In this document: piece by piece, positions 34,809-43,216 of the stretch | How positions within the stretch are numbered: the first letter of the stretch is position 1 | Layout: each line of letters starts with the position of its first letter | Assembly: GCF_008806595.1 (NCBI RefSeq) | Contig: NZ_VZRB01000015.1 | Coordinates: forward strand, 62,001-126,000 | Origin: Streptomyces luteolifulvus | GTDB lineage: Bacteria > Actinomycetota > Actinomycetes > Streptomycetales > Streptomycetaceae | Length of the DNA: 64,000 bases | Direction: 5' to 3' | Notes under the pieces: model-generated | Database searches by the model: none | The model's input: the letters and a program-made list of their open reading frames with translations, nothing else | Told to the model about the DNA's origin: nothing | Translations under genes and position numbers: made by a program

Positions 34809-35209
34809 ATCGTGGACGGGCCGAGCTCTGCGGCCAATCGACCTTCATGCAGAAGGCGCCTGACGACAAGTTTCGGTTTCCGATTCGCTGCGTTCAGGCG
34901 TTCGAGATCGGACTTGGTCGGAGGGCGGTAGATGTACAGGTACGTGCCGTATGGAAATCCGCCATCGTCGATAACAGCCGGATCGCCAGCGAGGTCGGCG
35001 GATCTTGTGGGCGTGTGTCTTCGTAGTGCTCGCCTGTAGGCGTATCCGCGGTTGTATTGGACCGCGAAGCCTTCGTCGCTGTTCTGTGTATGGGGCGGGT
35101 ATCGCAGCTCGGTCTCTGCGAGGTCCATGAATTCGCGTCGTACGTCCGGGTCGTCGGTAGCTTCGTGGAGATCTTGCTCCGCCATGTCGTCCCAATCGAC
35201 CACAGCCAT
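34802..35209 (-). CDS. hypothetical protein convergent with the Phd-like gene
   Basis: 135 residues from ATG 35209, with AAGGGG upstream. The sequence is charged and soluble, starting MAVVDWDDMAEQDLHEATDD. A motif region GFAVQYNRGYAYRRALRR is followed by an extended part with GGFPYGTYLYIYRPPTKSDLERL. No transmembrane segment or known catalytic motif is recognised. The basic-aromatic middle is reminiscent of small RNase toxins but does not match RelE or MazF by eye. Its last codons overlap the 3' end of the Phd-like gene on the other strand, which makes antisense regulation possible. Function unknown. Confidence 0.55.
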   Translation of the reverse strand: MAVVDWDDMAEQDLHEATDDPDVRREFMDLAETELRYPPHTQNSDEGFAVQYNRGYAYRRALRRHTPTRSADLAGDPAVIDDGGFPYGTYLYIYRPPTKSDLERLNAANRKPKLVVRRLLHEGRLAAELGPSTIQ

Positions 35210-35576
35210 GCCACCAGGCCCCTTCGGTGAAAATGTGCCGAATTCTGTCTAAAGATGACCATAGAGCGGGGTCAGAGCCTCTGCATCAACTGTCATCCGA
35301 GCAGGGGAACGACTCTGCGGGCGCCTCAAGGCTCGACCACTGAGGTGTCCCTTGGGGGAGTCGGGAGCGGTAGAGCTACGTGGAGCCCTCGGGGCACCGA
35401 GTCGATGTCCCGAGCAGAGGTCGCGTCGTTGCGTGAGAGCCGACTTTTTCACACGCTACTCACACGCGATCAGTGGGCTGCAATGAGAACGAGCGGGACC
35501 CGGTGAGACTGGGCCCCGCTCTTCATGCTTAGCACCTACGCTGGTCAACCGCATGATCGTGCTGGTTGAGGCGAAG
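35210..35576. other. intergenic region between island cargo and tRNA-Arg
   Basis: No gene is supported in these 367 bp. Short open stretches ending in stops near 35345 and 35506 could be the tail of a vanished gene. The stretch carries an imperfect hairpin at 35491-35521 that resembles the terminator after the integrase. The insertion junction of the island would be expected close to the tRNA 3' end at 35577. Confidence 0.4.
35491..35521. terminator. hairpin beside the tRNA gene
   Basis: GAGCGGG...CCCGCTC with partial internal pairing (GAGCGGGACC against GGCCCCGCTC). It is close in sequence to the hairpin at 33254-33284 and could terminate the tRNA transcript or a lost upstream gene. Confidence 0.5.
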
Positions 35577-35648
35577 TGCCCCCGGCAGGATTCGAACCTG
35601 CGCACACGGCTCCGGAGGCCGTTGCTCTATCCCCTGAGCTACGGGGGC
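35577..35648 (-). tRNA. tRNA-Arg (anticodon CCG)
   Basis: A 72-nt cloverleaf can be folded: acceptor stem GCCCCCG/CGGGGGC with discriminator A, D arm GCTC..GAGC, anticodon arm ACGGC-CTCCGGA-GCCGT with CCG at positions 34-36, and T arm GCAGG-TTCGAAT-CCTGC. No CCA is encoded. It is transcribed toward the island, so its 3' end faces the integrase and the BREX cluster. That is the usual geometry for tRNA-targeted integration. Confidence 0.95.
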
Positions 35649-35835
35649 GTGTCGGTCGCGGTGTTCGCGGCGACGGGTAGAACCCTACCAGCTCCTTCGG
35701 GGTGTTCATGAACGGGTTTTCCGGGTGTCAGGCGTCCGATGCGAGCGTCCCGCGCGAGGTCGGCGCGGTCGCCCGCACGGGGTGGAAGTGGGGAAAACCC
35801 GGACGCGGTGGCTTGTCTGGACCTACTCTCGAGTT

Positions 35836-36303
35836 GTGCCAGGGGCGTCGGGCCGGGTGCTTGTTGTGGACGACAACAAGGTCATCCGGCAGTTGATCAG
35901 GGTCAATCTCGAGCTTGAGGGGCTCGAGGTCGTGACCGCGACCGATGGTGCCGAGTGTCTGGATGTCGTTCATCAGGTGCGGCCCGACGTCATCACCCTC
36001 GATGTCGTCATGCCCCGGCTGGACGGGCTCAGGACTGCCGCCCGGCTTCGTTCCGATCCTCGGACCCGCCACCTCCCCCTTGCCATCGTCAGCGCCTGTA
36101 CGCAGTTCGAGGTCGAGAGTGGTCTCGAGGTCGGCGTCGATGCCTTCCTCGCCAAGCCCTTCGAGCCTGCTGAACTTGTGCGGCTCGTACGGCAATTGAT
36201 GGAGCAGCGGAAGCAGGGGAGGGGGAATGGAGGGGGTGACACCCCCTTCGGAGGCCTCTTCGGGGCCGGGGAGACCGAGCGGGCCGGCCGCGCCGGCGGT
36301 TGA
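35836..36303 (+). CDS. single-domain response regulator (orphan receiver)
   Basis: 155 residues from GTG 35836, just before the domain. The receiver domain spans about residues 6-125: VLVVDDNKVIR (acid pocket), TLDVVMPRLDG (phospho-acceptor Asp), IVSAC (Thr/Ser position) and AKPFEP (conserved Lys). The rest is a short Gly-rich tail with no output domain. No histidine kinase gene is adjacent, so partner and output are unknown. It lies between the tRNA-Arg gene and nrtL and appears to belong to the core chromosome. Confidence 0.88.
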   Translation: MPGASGRVLVVDDNKVIRQLIRVNLELEGLEVVTATDGAECLDVVHQVRPDVITLDVVMPRLDGLRTAARLRSDPRTRHLPLAIVSACTQFEVESGLEVGVDAFLAKPFEPAELVRLVRQLMEQRKQGRGNGGGDTPFGGLFGAGETERAGRAGG

Positions 36304-36428
36304 TCTCCGGGGGAGTGGAGCGTGATCTCCGGGGAGTGGAGTTTGATCTCCGAGGGATGTCGTGCGTGATCTCCGGGGAGGAGTGTGATCCCGGGCGAGT
36401 GGAGCGTGATCTCCGAGCGTGCGGTGGG
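36303..36428. repeat. imperfect tandem repeat of about 21 bp, six copies
   Basis: The unit GATCTCCGGGGAGTGGAGCGT recurs with variation from 36303 (starts near 36303, 36325, 36346, 36369, 36388 and 36409). It begins at the stop codon of the receiver gene. Confidence 0.7.
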
Positions 36429-36540
36429 GCGTCCACGAGGCCGTGGCGCGCACGGCGTCCACGAGGGTGTCGTGCGCACGGCGTCCACGAGGGTGTCGTG
36501 CGCAGGGCCTCCACAAGGCTGTCGTGCGTAAGGCGTCCAC
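36429..36540. repeat. 26-bp tandem repeat, 4.3 copies
   Basis: Copies start at 36429, 36455, 36481, 36507 and 36533, exactly 26 bp apart. Each begins GCGTCCACGAG (GCCTCCACAAG in the fourth). The period is not a multiple of three, so it is unlikely to be coding. It directly follows the 21-bp repeat family and precedes nrtL. Confidence 0.85.
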
Positions 36541-36602
36541 ATCCCGGACCCCCGCCCAAACCGGCTCGCATACCCACCCCCCTCCTCCCCTACGCTTGTC
36601 CC

Positions 36603-37655
36603 GTGACCCCCGTCGAGCTCTCCCGCACCGTGCTGCGCGCCGTCCGGCGTGCTGTCGACGGTGGGGAGCTGAGCGTCAGCGTTCCCGCGCGGGTCGTTGT
36701 CGCGCCGCCCGGGCCCGGTGGCTGTGGGGACTACGCCACCAACATCGCCCTTCAGCTCGCCCGTCCGGCCGGGCAGCCGCCCCTGCGCGTCGCCGAGCTG
36801 CTGCGCTCGCATCTTCTCGACGCCCACGGCATCACCGACGTCGTCGTGACCGGGCCCGGGTTCATCAACATCAGCCTCCAGACCTCCGCCGATGCCGGGC
36901 TTGTCGAGGAGATCCGCAGACGCGGCAGGCGTTACGGCTTCGCCGACGCCTCCACCGGGCAGCTGTCGCAACTCCATGCCGCCCACGAGCTCCGCGCGCT
37001 CGTCGTCGCCGACGCCGTCGGACGGATTCTCCGGTCACAAGGTGCCCTCGTCCGCACCACCTGCGAGGCCCGCCCCGAGCCCGAGTGGATCGACGTCCTC
37101 GGTGTTCATGTCGATGCGTACGGCAGCCCGGAAGCCCCGGCCCCCCTCGACGTCACCATCCGTCCCGTTCCCGTTCCGGCCGCCGCCGACCCCCTCCGGC
37201 TCGGCCGCGCCGCCGCCCGCTGGGCCCTGCTGTACCCCGCCGGCCACGACCGGCCCCGGATCACGGACGATCATCTCGTCCAGCGTGAGGGCAACCCCCT
37301 CTTCCGCGTCCGTTACGCCCACGCCCGCACCCGGGCCCTCGCCCGTAACGCCGCCGACCTCCACTTCACCGCCGAGCCCGGGCCCACCCCCGAAGCTGGC
37401 AGTCTCCTCGCCGCCCTCGCCGACCACCCCCGCATCCTCGGCGCCGCCGCGGCACACCGCAGCCCCGACCGCCTCGCCCGGCACCTCGTCACCGTCGCCG
37501 ATGCCGTGCTTCCCCTTCTCCCCTCCGTCCTTCCGCGCGGTGAGGAGAAACCCTCGGCCGCCCACCGTGCCCGGCTCGCCCTTGCCGAAGCCACCGGGAC
37601 GGTGCTGGCCGGCGGCCTGTCCTTGCTCGGTATCGACGCCCCCGACCACCTCTGA
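36603..37655 (+). CDS. nrtL: ArgS-related anticodon-binding protein NrtL
   Basis: 350 residues from GTG 36603. The N-terminus matches the extra N-terminal domain of arginyl-tRNA synthetase (VAPPGPGGCGDYATNIALQLA region, about 30-50). The C-terminus matches the DALR anticodon-binding domain (HLVTVADAVLPLLPS and ALAEATGTVLAGGLSLLG). The Rossmann catalytic core with HIGH and KMSKS is absent, and the length is about 60% of a full synthetase. It therefore cannot charge tRNA by itself; a tRNA-Arg-binding regulatory or accessory role is inferred. It is followed 25 bp later by lysA and is 1 kb from a tRNA-Arg gene. Confidence 0.85.
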   Translation: MTPVELSRTVLRAVRRAVDGGELSVSVPARVVVAPPGPGGCGDYATNIALQLARPAGQPPLRVAELLRSHLLDAHGITDVVVTGPGFINISLQTSADAGLVEEIRRRGRRYGFADASTGQLSQLHAAHELRALVVADAVGRILRSQGALVRTTCEARPEPEWIDVLGVHVDAYGSPEAPAPLDVTIRPVPVPAAADPLRLGRAAARWALLYPAGHDRPRITDDHLVQREGNPLFRVRYAHARTRALARNAADLHFTAEPGPTPEAGSLLAALADHPRILGAAAAHRSPDRLARHLVTVADAVLPLLPSVLPRGEEKPSAAHRARLALAEATGTVLAGGLSLLGIDAPDHL

Positions 37656-37680
37656 CACCAGAGAGCCACCGGAAGAACCC

Positions 37681-39072
37681 ATGAGCCGTTCCGCACACCC
37701 CGCCGGGCCCCGGCACGCCGACGTCCTCCCCGAGGGCCACTACACCGCCCCGCCCGCCGACCTCAACGCCCTCGATTCCAAGGTGTGGGCCCAGACCGTC
37801 GGCCGTAACGACGACGGTGTCGTCACCGTCGGCGGGATCGACGTCAAGACCCTCGCCGAGCAGCACGGCACCCCCGCCTATGTCATGGACGAGGACGACT
37901 TCCGTGCCCGGGCGCGGGCGTGGCGTACCGCCTTCGGGCAGGACGCCGACGTCTTCTACGCCGGCAAGGCGTTCCTCTCGCGTGCCGTCGTGCGCTGGCT
38001 GCACGAGGAAGGGCTCAATCTCGACGTCTGCTCCGGCGGCGAGCTCGCCACCGCCCTCTCCGCCGGCATGCCCGCCGACCGCATCGCCTTCCACGGCAAC
38101 AACAAGTCTCCCGAGGAGATCGAACGCGCCATTCGCGCAGGCGTCGGGCGCATCGTTCTCGACTCCTTCCAGGAGATCGTCCGTGTCGCTCACATCGCCT
38201 CGTCCCTCGGGAAGCGGCAGCGGGTGCAGATCCGTATCACCGTCGGCGTCGAGGCCCACACCCATGAGTTCATCGCCACCGCCCACGAGGACCAGAAGTT
38301 CGGCATTCCGCTGGCCGGCGGGCAGGCCGCCGAGGCCGTACGGCGTGCCCTTCAGCTCGACGGGCTCGAGCTGATCGGGATCCACTCCCACATCGGGTCG
38401 CAGATCTTCGACATGTCCGGCTTCGAGGTCGCCGCCCACCGGGTCGTCGGACTCCTCAGGGAAATCCGTGACGAGCACGGTGTCGAGCTTCCCGAGATCG
38501 ACCTCGGCGGTGGTCTCGGTATCGCCTACACCAGCGGCGACGACCCCCGCGAGCCGCATGAGATCGCCAAGGCGCTCACCGACATCGTCGGCCGCGAGTG
38601 TGAGGTCGCACGGCTGCGTACGCCGCGTATCTCCGTCGAGCCCGGGCGCGCCATCGTCGGTCCGACCGCCTTCACGCTCTACGAGGTCGGGACCATCAAG
38701 CCCCTCGACGGGCTGCGTACCTATGTCTCCGTCGACGGCGGCATGTCCGACAACATCCGGACCGCGCTGTACGACGCCGAGTACAGCGTCGCTCTCGTCT
38801 CCCGCACCTCCGACGCCGAGCCGATGCTGGCCCGTGTCGTCGGCAAGCACTGTGAGAGTGGCGACATCGTGGTCAAGGACGCGTTTCTGCCCGCCGATCT
38901 GGCACCCGGTGACCTGATCGCCGTACCCGCCACCGGTGCGTACTGCCGTTCCATGGCCAGCAACTACAACCACGTGCTCCGCCCGCCCGTCGTCGCGGTC
39001 AGGGACGGCGAGGCCCGGGTGATCGTCCGGCGCGAGACGGAGGAGGATCTTCTCCGTCTCGATGTCGGATAG
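37681..39072 (+). CDS. lysA: diaminopimelate decarboxylase
   Basis: 463 residues from ATG 37681. A fold-type III PLP enzyme converting meso-diaminopimelate to L-lysine and CO2, the last step of lysine synthesis. The PLP lysine is in DVFYAGKAFLSRAVV (about residue 97). Also visible: HGNNKSPEEI, the glycine loop LGGGLGIAYT, EPGRAIVGP, and the active-site Cys in HCESGDIV. Full length for the actinobacterial family. Placed between nrtL (25 bp upstream) and hom, within an aspartate-family amino acid cluster. Confidence 0.96.
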   Translation: MSRSAHPAGPRHADVLPEGHYTAPPADLNALDSKVWAQTVGRNDDGVVTVGGIDVKTLAEQHGTPAYVMDEDDFRARARAWRTAFGQDADVFYAGKAFLSRAVVRWLHEEGLNLDVCSGGELATALSAGMPADRIAFHGNNKSPEEIERAIRAGVGRIVLDSFQEIVRVAHIASSLGKRQRVQIRITVGVEAHTHEFIATAHEDQKFGIPLAGGQAAEAVRRALQLDGLELIGIHSHIGSQIFDMSGFEVAAHRVVGLLREIRDEHGVELPEIDLGGGLGIAYTSGDDPREPHEIAKALTDIVGRECEVARLRTPRISVEPGRAIVGPTAFTLYEVGTIKPLDGLRTYVSVDGGMSDNIRTALYDAEYSVALVSRTSDAEPMLARVVGKHCESGDIVVKDAFLPADLAPGDLIAVPATGAYCRSMASNYNHVLRPPVVAVRDGEARVIVRRETEEDLLRLDVG

Positions 39073-39074
39073 GG

Positions 39075-39160
39075 CGACGGAAGATCCAGAAGATCCGACG
39101 GAAGACCGAATGGAAGGCCGACGGGAAGACCACGGGAAGATCCAACGGAAGATCTCCCGT
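39075..39160. repeat. degenerate short direct repeats after lysA
   Basis: GACGGAAGATCC-like units recur about seven times (GAAGATCC, GGAAGACC, GGAAGGCC variants) in the lysA-hom gap. The last copy can pair GGGAAGA with TCTTCCC, so it may also work as a terminator. Confidence 0.5.
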
Positions 39161-39277
39161 CTTCCCTGGTCAACGGAATGAAATAGATATCTCACGATCC
39201 GGACGAGTGATAGAAACTCCCGTCCGGTGAGTGAGACTGGTCCCACCGATGACGGTATGAGGAAACGAGGTCGGATG

Positions 39278-40567
39278 ATGCGTACGCGTCCGCTGAAGGT
39301 GGCGCTGCTGGGCTGTGGAGTGGTCGGCTCAGAGGTGGCGCGCATCATGACGACGCACGCCGACGATCTCGCCGCCAGGATCGGCGCCCCGGTGGAGCTG
39401 GCGGGCGTGGCCGTCCGCCGGCCCTCCAAGGTCAGGGAGGGCATCGACCCGAGCCTGGTCACCACCGACGCCACCGCCCTCGTCAAACGCGGCGACCTCG
39501 ACGTCGTCGTCGAGGTCATCGGCGGTATCGAGCCCGCCCGCACCCTCATCACCACCGCCTTCGAGCACGGCGCGTCGGTCGTCTCCGCGAACAAGGCCCT
39601 TCTCGCCCAGGACGGCGCCGCCCTGCACGCCGCCGCCGGGGAGCACGACAAGGACCTCTACTACGAGGCCGCCGTCGCCGGCGCCATCCCGCTGATCCGG
39701 CCGCTGCGCGAGTCCCTCGCCGGTGACAAGGTCAACCGGGTGCTCGGCATCGTCAACGGCACCACCAACTTCATCCTCGACAAGATGGACTCCACGGGGG
39801 CGGGGTATCAGGAGGCCCTCGACGAGGCCACCGCGCTCGGGTACGCCGAGGCCGACCCCACCGCCGACGTCGAGGGGTTCGACGCCGCGGCCAAGGCCGC
39901 CATCCTCGCCGGAATCGCGTTCCACACGCGCGTGCGTCTCGACGACGTCTACCGCGAGGGCATGACCGAGGTCACCGCCGCCGACTTCGCCTCGGCCAAG
40001 GAGATGGGCTGCACCATCAAGCTGCTGGCGATCTGCGAGCGGGCCGAGGACGGCGAGTCCGTCAGCGCGCGTGTGCACCCCGCGATGATTCCGCTGAGCC
40101 ACCCCCTCGCCTCCGTGCGCGGCGCGTACAACGCGGTGTTCGTCGAGTCGGATGCCTCCGGTCAGCTCATGTTCTACGGACCCGGTGCCGGCGGTGCGCC
40201 CACCGCGTCCGCCGTGCTCGGGGACATCGTCGCCGTCTGCCGCAACCGGCTCAGCGGCTCGACCGGGCCGGGCGAGTCCTCGTACGCCGCACTGCCGGTG
40301 TCGGGCATGGGTGACGTCGTCACGCGCTACCACATCAGCCTTGACGTCGCCGACAAACCGGGTGTTCTCGCCCAGGTCGCCACCGTGTTCGCCGAGCACG
40401 GTGTCTCGATCGATACGGTTCGGCAGCAAGGCAAGGACGGCGAGGCCTCCCTCGTCGTCGTCACCCACCGTGCGTCCGACGCCTCCCTGACCGGGACCGT
40501 CGAGGCGCTGCGCAGCCTCGACACCGTGCGGGGTGTCGCCAGCATCATGCGGGTTGAAGGAGAGTAA
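39278..40567 (+). CDS. hom: homoserine dehydrogenase
   Basis: 429 residues from ATG 39278; ATG 39275 is equally open but 39278 gives the better distance to GAGG. NAD(P)-dependent reduction of aspartate semialdehyde to homoserine. N-terminal Rossmann motif LLGCGVVGSEV (about 9-19). The catalytic domain shows EAAVAGAIPLIRPL and NGTTNFIL (about 160-167) and the YAEADPTADVEG segment. A C-terminal ACT domain (about 350-425, DVADKPGVLAQVA) would give threonine feedback control. First gene of hom-thrC-thrB. Confidence 0.96.
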   Translation: MRTRPLKVALLGCGVVGSEVARIMTTHADDLAARIGAPVELAGVAVRRPSKVREGIDPSLVTTDATALVKRGDLDVVVEVIGGIEPARTLITTAFEHGASVVSANKALLAQDGAALHAAAGEHDKDLYYEAAVAGAIPLIRPLRESLAGDKVNRVLGIVNGTTNFILDKMDSTGAGYQEALDEATALGYAEADPTADVEGFDAAAKAAILAGIAFHTRVRLDDVYREGMTEVTAADFASAKEMGCTIKLLAICERAEDGESVSARVHPAMIPLSHPLASVRGAYNAVFVESDASGQLMFYGPGAGGAPTASAVLGDIVAVCRNRLSGSTGPGESSYAALPVSGMGDVVTRYHISLDVADKPGVLAQVATVFAEHGVSIDTVRQQGKDGEASLVVVTHRASDASLTGTVEALRSLDTVRGVASIMRVEGE

Positions 40568-40573
40568 CCAGCA

Positions 40574-41632
40574 ATGACCCACCAATGGCGCGGAATCATC
40601 GAGGAGTACCGGGACAGGCTGCCGGTCACCGGCAGCACGCCGGTCGTGACGCTCCGCGAGGGCGGCACGCCCCTCGTCCCCGCGCAGGTGCTCTCCGAGC
40701 GCACCGGCTGCGAGGTCCACCTCAAGGTGGAGGGCGCCAACCCCACCGGATCCTTCAAGGACCGCGGTATGACCATGGCCATCTCGCGGGCCAAGGAGGA
40801 GGGTGCGAAGGCCGTGATCTGCGCCTCCACCGGCAACACCTCCGCCTCCGCCGCCGCGTACGCGGTGCGCGCGGGTATGGTTTCGGCCGTTCTGGTTCCA
40901 CAGGGCAAGATCGCGCTCGGCAAGATGGGCCAGGCGCTCGTCCACGGCGCCAAGATCCTCCAGGTCGACGGCAACTTCGACGACTGTCTCACCCTCGCCC
41001 GCGCCCTGAGTGAGAACTACCCGGTGGCGCTGGTGAATTCGGTCAATCCGGTGCGTATCGAGGGTCAGAAGACGGCCGCCTTCGAGATAGTGGACATGCT
41101 GGGTGACGCACCCGACATCCATGTCCTGCCGGTGGGCAACGCGGGCAACATCACCGCGTACTGGAAGGGGTACACGGAGTACGCCGCCGACGGCGTCGCC
41201 GCGAAGACCCCGCGCATGTGGGGCTTCCAGGCGTCCGGCAGTGCGCCGATCGTGCGCGGTGAGATCGTCAAGGACCCGTCGACCATCGCCACCGCGATCC
41301 GCATCGGCAACCCCGCCTCCTGGCAGTACGCGCTCGCCGCGCGGGACGAGTCCGGCGGTCTCATCGACGAGGTGACGGACCGTGAAATCCTTCGCGCCTA
41401 CCGGCTGTTGGCCGCTCAGGAAGGTGTCTTCGTCGAGCCGGCGTCGGCCGCGTCCGTGGCCGGTCTGCTGAAGGCGGCCGAGCAGGGCAAGGTCGACCCG
41501 GGGCAGCGGATCGTGTGCACGGTCACCGGGAACGGGCTCAAGGACCCCGACTGGGCCGTTGCCGGTGCCCCGCAGCCCGTCACCGTCCCGGTCGACGCGG
41601 CGACGGCGGCCGAGCGCCTCGGCCTCGCGTGA
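40574..41632 (+). CDS. thrC: threonine synthase
   Basis: 352 residues from ATG 40574, 6 bp after hom, with GGAG overlapping the hom stop. PLP-dependent conversion of O-phosphohomoserine to L-threonine. The PLP Lys is in PTGSFKDRGMTMA (about residue 60). The substrate/PLP phosphate loop is LPVGNAGNITAYWKGY (about 188-203), and the segment ASTGNTSASAAAYAV is typical. Length agrees with the short (class II) bacterial form. Confidence 0.96.
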   Translation: MTHQWRGIIEEYRDRLPVTGSTPVVTLREGGTPLVPAQVLSERTGCEVHLKVEGANPTGSFKDRGMTMAISRAKEEGAKAVICASTGNTSASAAAYAVRAGMVSAVLVPQGKIALGKMGQALVHGAKILQVDGNFDDCLTLARALSENYPVALVNSVNPVRIEGQKTAAFEIVDMLGDAPDIHVLPVGNAGNITAYWKGYTEYAADGVAAKTPRMWGFQASGSAPIVRGEIVKDPSTIATAIRIGNPASWQYALAARDESGGLIDEVTDREILRAYRLLAAQEGVFVEPASAASVAGLLKAAEQGKVDPGQRIVCTVTGNGLKDPDWAVAGAPQPVTVPVDAATAAERLGLA

Positions 41633-41894
41633 CGACGGTTCAGCAGGGGTAACCCCTACGGGGGTGCACAGGGGGCTTACGACACGCATCGTGCGCCTCC
41701 TGTGCGCCCTATGTCGCCACAGAACCTTCCTTCGATAGGCTGTACTGAACCCGCCTGCCGCATATGCCTCCGCATATGGCTCGGCGCAGCGCCGCGTCCG
41801 CGGTGCGAGGGTCCTCACGTACGTATCGAATGCCCATCGAATGCCCATCGAACGTCATTCGACAATGTCGCAGCTCAAGGAGAGTCATCGAGAG

Positions 41895-42812
41895 ATGGCC
41901 GGTCCCGCCTTCCGTGCCGCCGCCGTCCGGGTGCGCGTCCCCGCCACCAGCGCCAACCTCGGCCCGGGCTTCGACGCCCTCGGCCTGTCGCTGGGGCTCT
42001 ACGACGACGTCGTCGTCCGGGTGGCCGACTCCGGGCTGCACATCGACATCGCAGGCGAGGGCAGCGAGACGCTCCCGCGCGATGAGCAGCACCTTCTCGT
42101 ACGGTCCCTGCGCACCGCCTTCGACCTGCTCGGCGGGCAGCCGCGGGGCCTCGAGATCGTGTGTGCCAACCGCATTCCGCACGGCCGCGGCCTCGGCTCC
42201 TCGTCGGCCGCCATCTGCGCGGGCATCGTCGCCGCGCGTGCCGTGACCATAGGCGGCGAGTCCCGGCTCGACGACGCGGCGCTCCTGGAGCTGGCCACCG
42301 AGATCGAGGGCCACCCCGACAACGTGGCGGCCTGTCTGCTGGGCGGATTCACGCTCTCCTGGATGGAGGGCGGCGCCGCGCGCGCGATCAGGATGGAGCC
42401 CGCCGATTCCATCGTTCCGGTGGTTTTCGTGCCCGGGAAGCCGGTTCTGACGGAGACCGCGCGCGGACTGCTGCCGCGCACCGTGCCGCACGTCGACGCC
42501 GCCGCCAACGCGGGCCGTGCCGCGCTGCTCGTCGAGGCCCTGACCAGGCGCCCCGAGCTGCTGCTGCCGGCCACCGAGGACCGCCTCCACCAGGAGTACC
42601 GCGCTCCGGCCATGCCGGAGAGCGCCGCGCTGGTGGAGCGGCTGCGGGCCGACGGAGTCCCGGCAGTGATTTCCGGCGCAGGTCCCACCGTTCTGGCGCT
42701 GGCCGACGAGGACAGCGCCGACAAGGTGGCACATCTGGCAGGCGAGGGCTGGGCCGCGAACCGGCTCGGGCTCGACGCCCAGGGGGCGAGCGTGCTGCCG
42801 CTTGCACCCTGA
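41895..42812 (+). CDS. thrB: homoserine kinase
   Basis: 305 residues from ATG 41895; an upstream ATG at 41865 would add ten residues. A GHMP kinase that phosphorylates homoserine with ATP. Motif 1 is VRVPATSANLGPGFD (about 13-27). The ATP loop is PHGRGLGSSSAAICAG (about 93-108). Motif 3 is ISGAGPTVLAL near residue 260. Separated from thrC by 262 bp, which hold an 11-bp direct repeat (ATCGAATGCCC twice, from about 41825), so it may have an extra promoter. Confidence 0.95.
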   Translation: MAGPAFRAAAVRVRVPATSANLGPGFDALGLSLGLYDDVVVRVADSGLHIDIAGEGSETLPRDEQHLLVRSLRTAFDLLGGQPRGLEIVCANRIPHGRGLGSSSAAICAGIVAARAVTIGGESRLDDAALLELATEIEGHPDNVAACLLGGFTLSWMEGGAARAIRMEPADSIVPVVFVPGKPVLTETARGLLPRTVPHVDAAANAGRAALLVEALTRRPELLLPATEDRLHQEYRAPAMPESAALVERLRADGVPAVISGAGPTVLALADEDSADKVAHLAGEGWAANRLGLDAQGASVLPLAP

Positions 42813-43216
42813 CACACGGTTGCCGGATTTCGAGAGGGGGAATGTTTGTTGGATCCGGTAGTGTTAACCTCAAGTCTGCACCCGACCCCACCATGGCGAG
42901 GTGCTTCGTGTCCCCGTCCGGGACAGACATCCTTCCGGGAGCCTCCCAAGCCGCACTGTGTTCCGTACGCCGTACCTGGGCAGCACTGCGTACGCGGGCA
43001 CTGAGCGACTCGCCGGGCACGCTCCGGAACCGGTGCGACCAAGCCACGTGACACAGACACTCAGTGCCACGGCTCCGGGAAGCGCCGTCACCACATTCCT
43101 CCGCCAATCAGGCGGACCACCGCCCCGGCACGGTCCATACAGCAGGGCCAGTGCCGGACAGCACAAACGGTCGCCGAGCCAGACAGGCCGACGTCCGCTC
43201 CAGGGAAGGACCCTTC
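42813..43216 (+). promoter_or_regulatory. long leader and promoter region of rho
   Basis: 404 bp without a convincing gene, between thrB and rho. A short open frame of 52 codons (42893-43051) lies in it but has no good ribosome-binding site. The segment TAGTGTTAACC near 42860 could be part of a promoter. In bacteria rho is commonly autoregulated through its long leader, which would fit. Confidence 0.4.

Noticed and set aside
35255..35506. 83-codon open frame beside the tRNA gene
   Set aside because: No ribosome-binding site, no protein family signal, and it runs into a hairpin; at most a remnant.
4831..35648. Direct repeat of the tRNA-Arg 3' end as a second attachment site
   Set aside because: I looked by eye for TTCGAACCTGC and the CCCCCGGCAGG segment in the left flank and found none; a computed search could still find a shorter or diverged copy.
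36303..36540. CRISPR array
   Set aside because: Repeats are contiguous tandem copies without unique spacers, and no cas genes are present.
39329..41848. 839-codon minus-strand frame across hom and thrC
   Set aside because: Antisense of two conserved enzymes; no recognisable domain.
42893..43051. 52-codon leader peptide gene upstream of rho
   Set aside because: No good ribosome-binding site and no recognisable leader-peptide codon run; kept only as part of the rho leader region.
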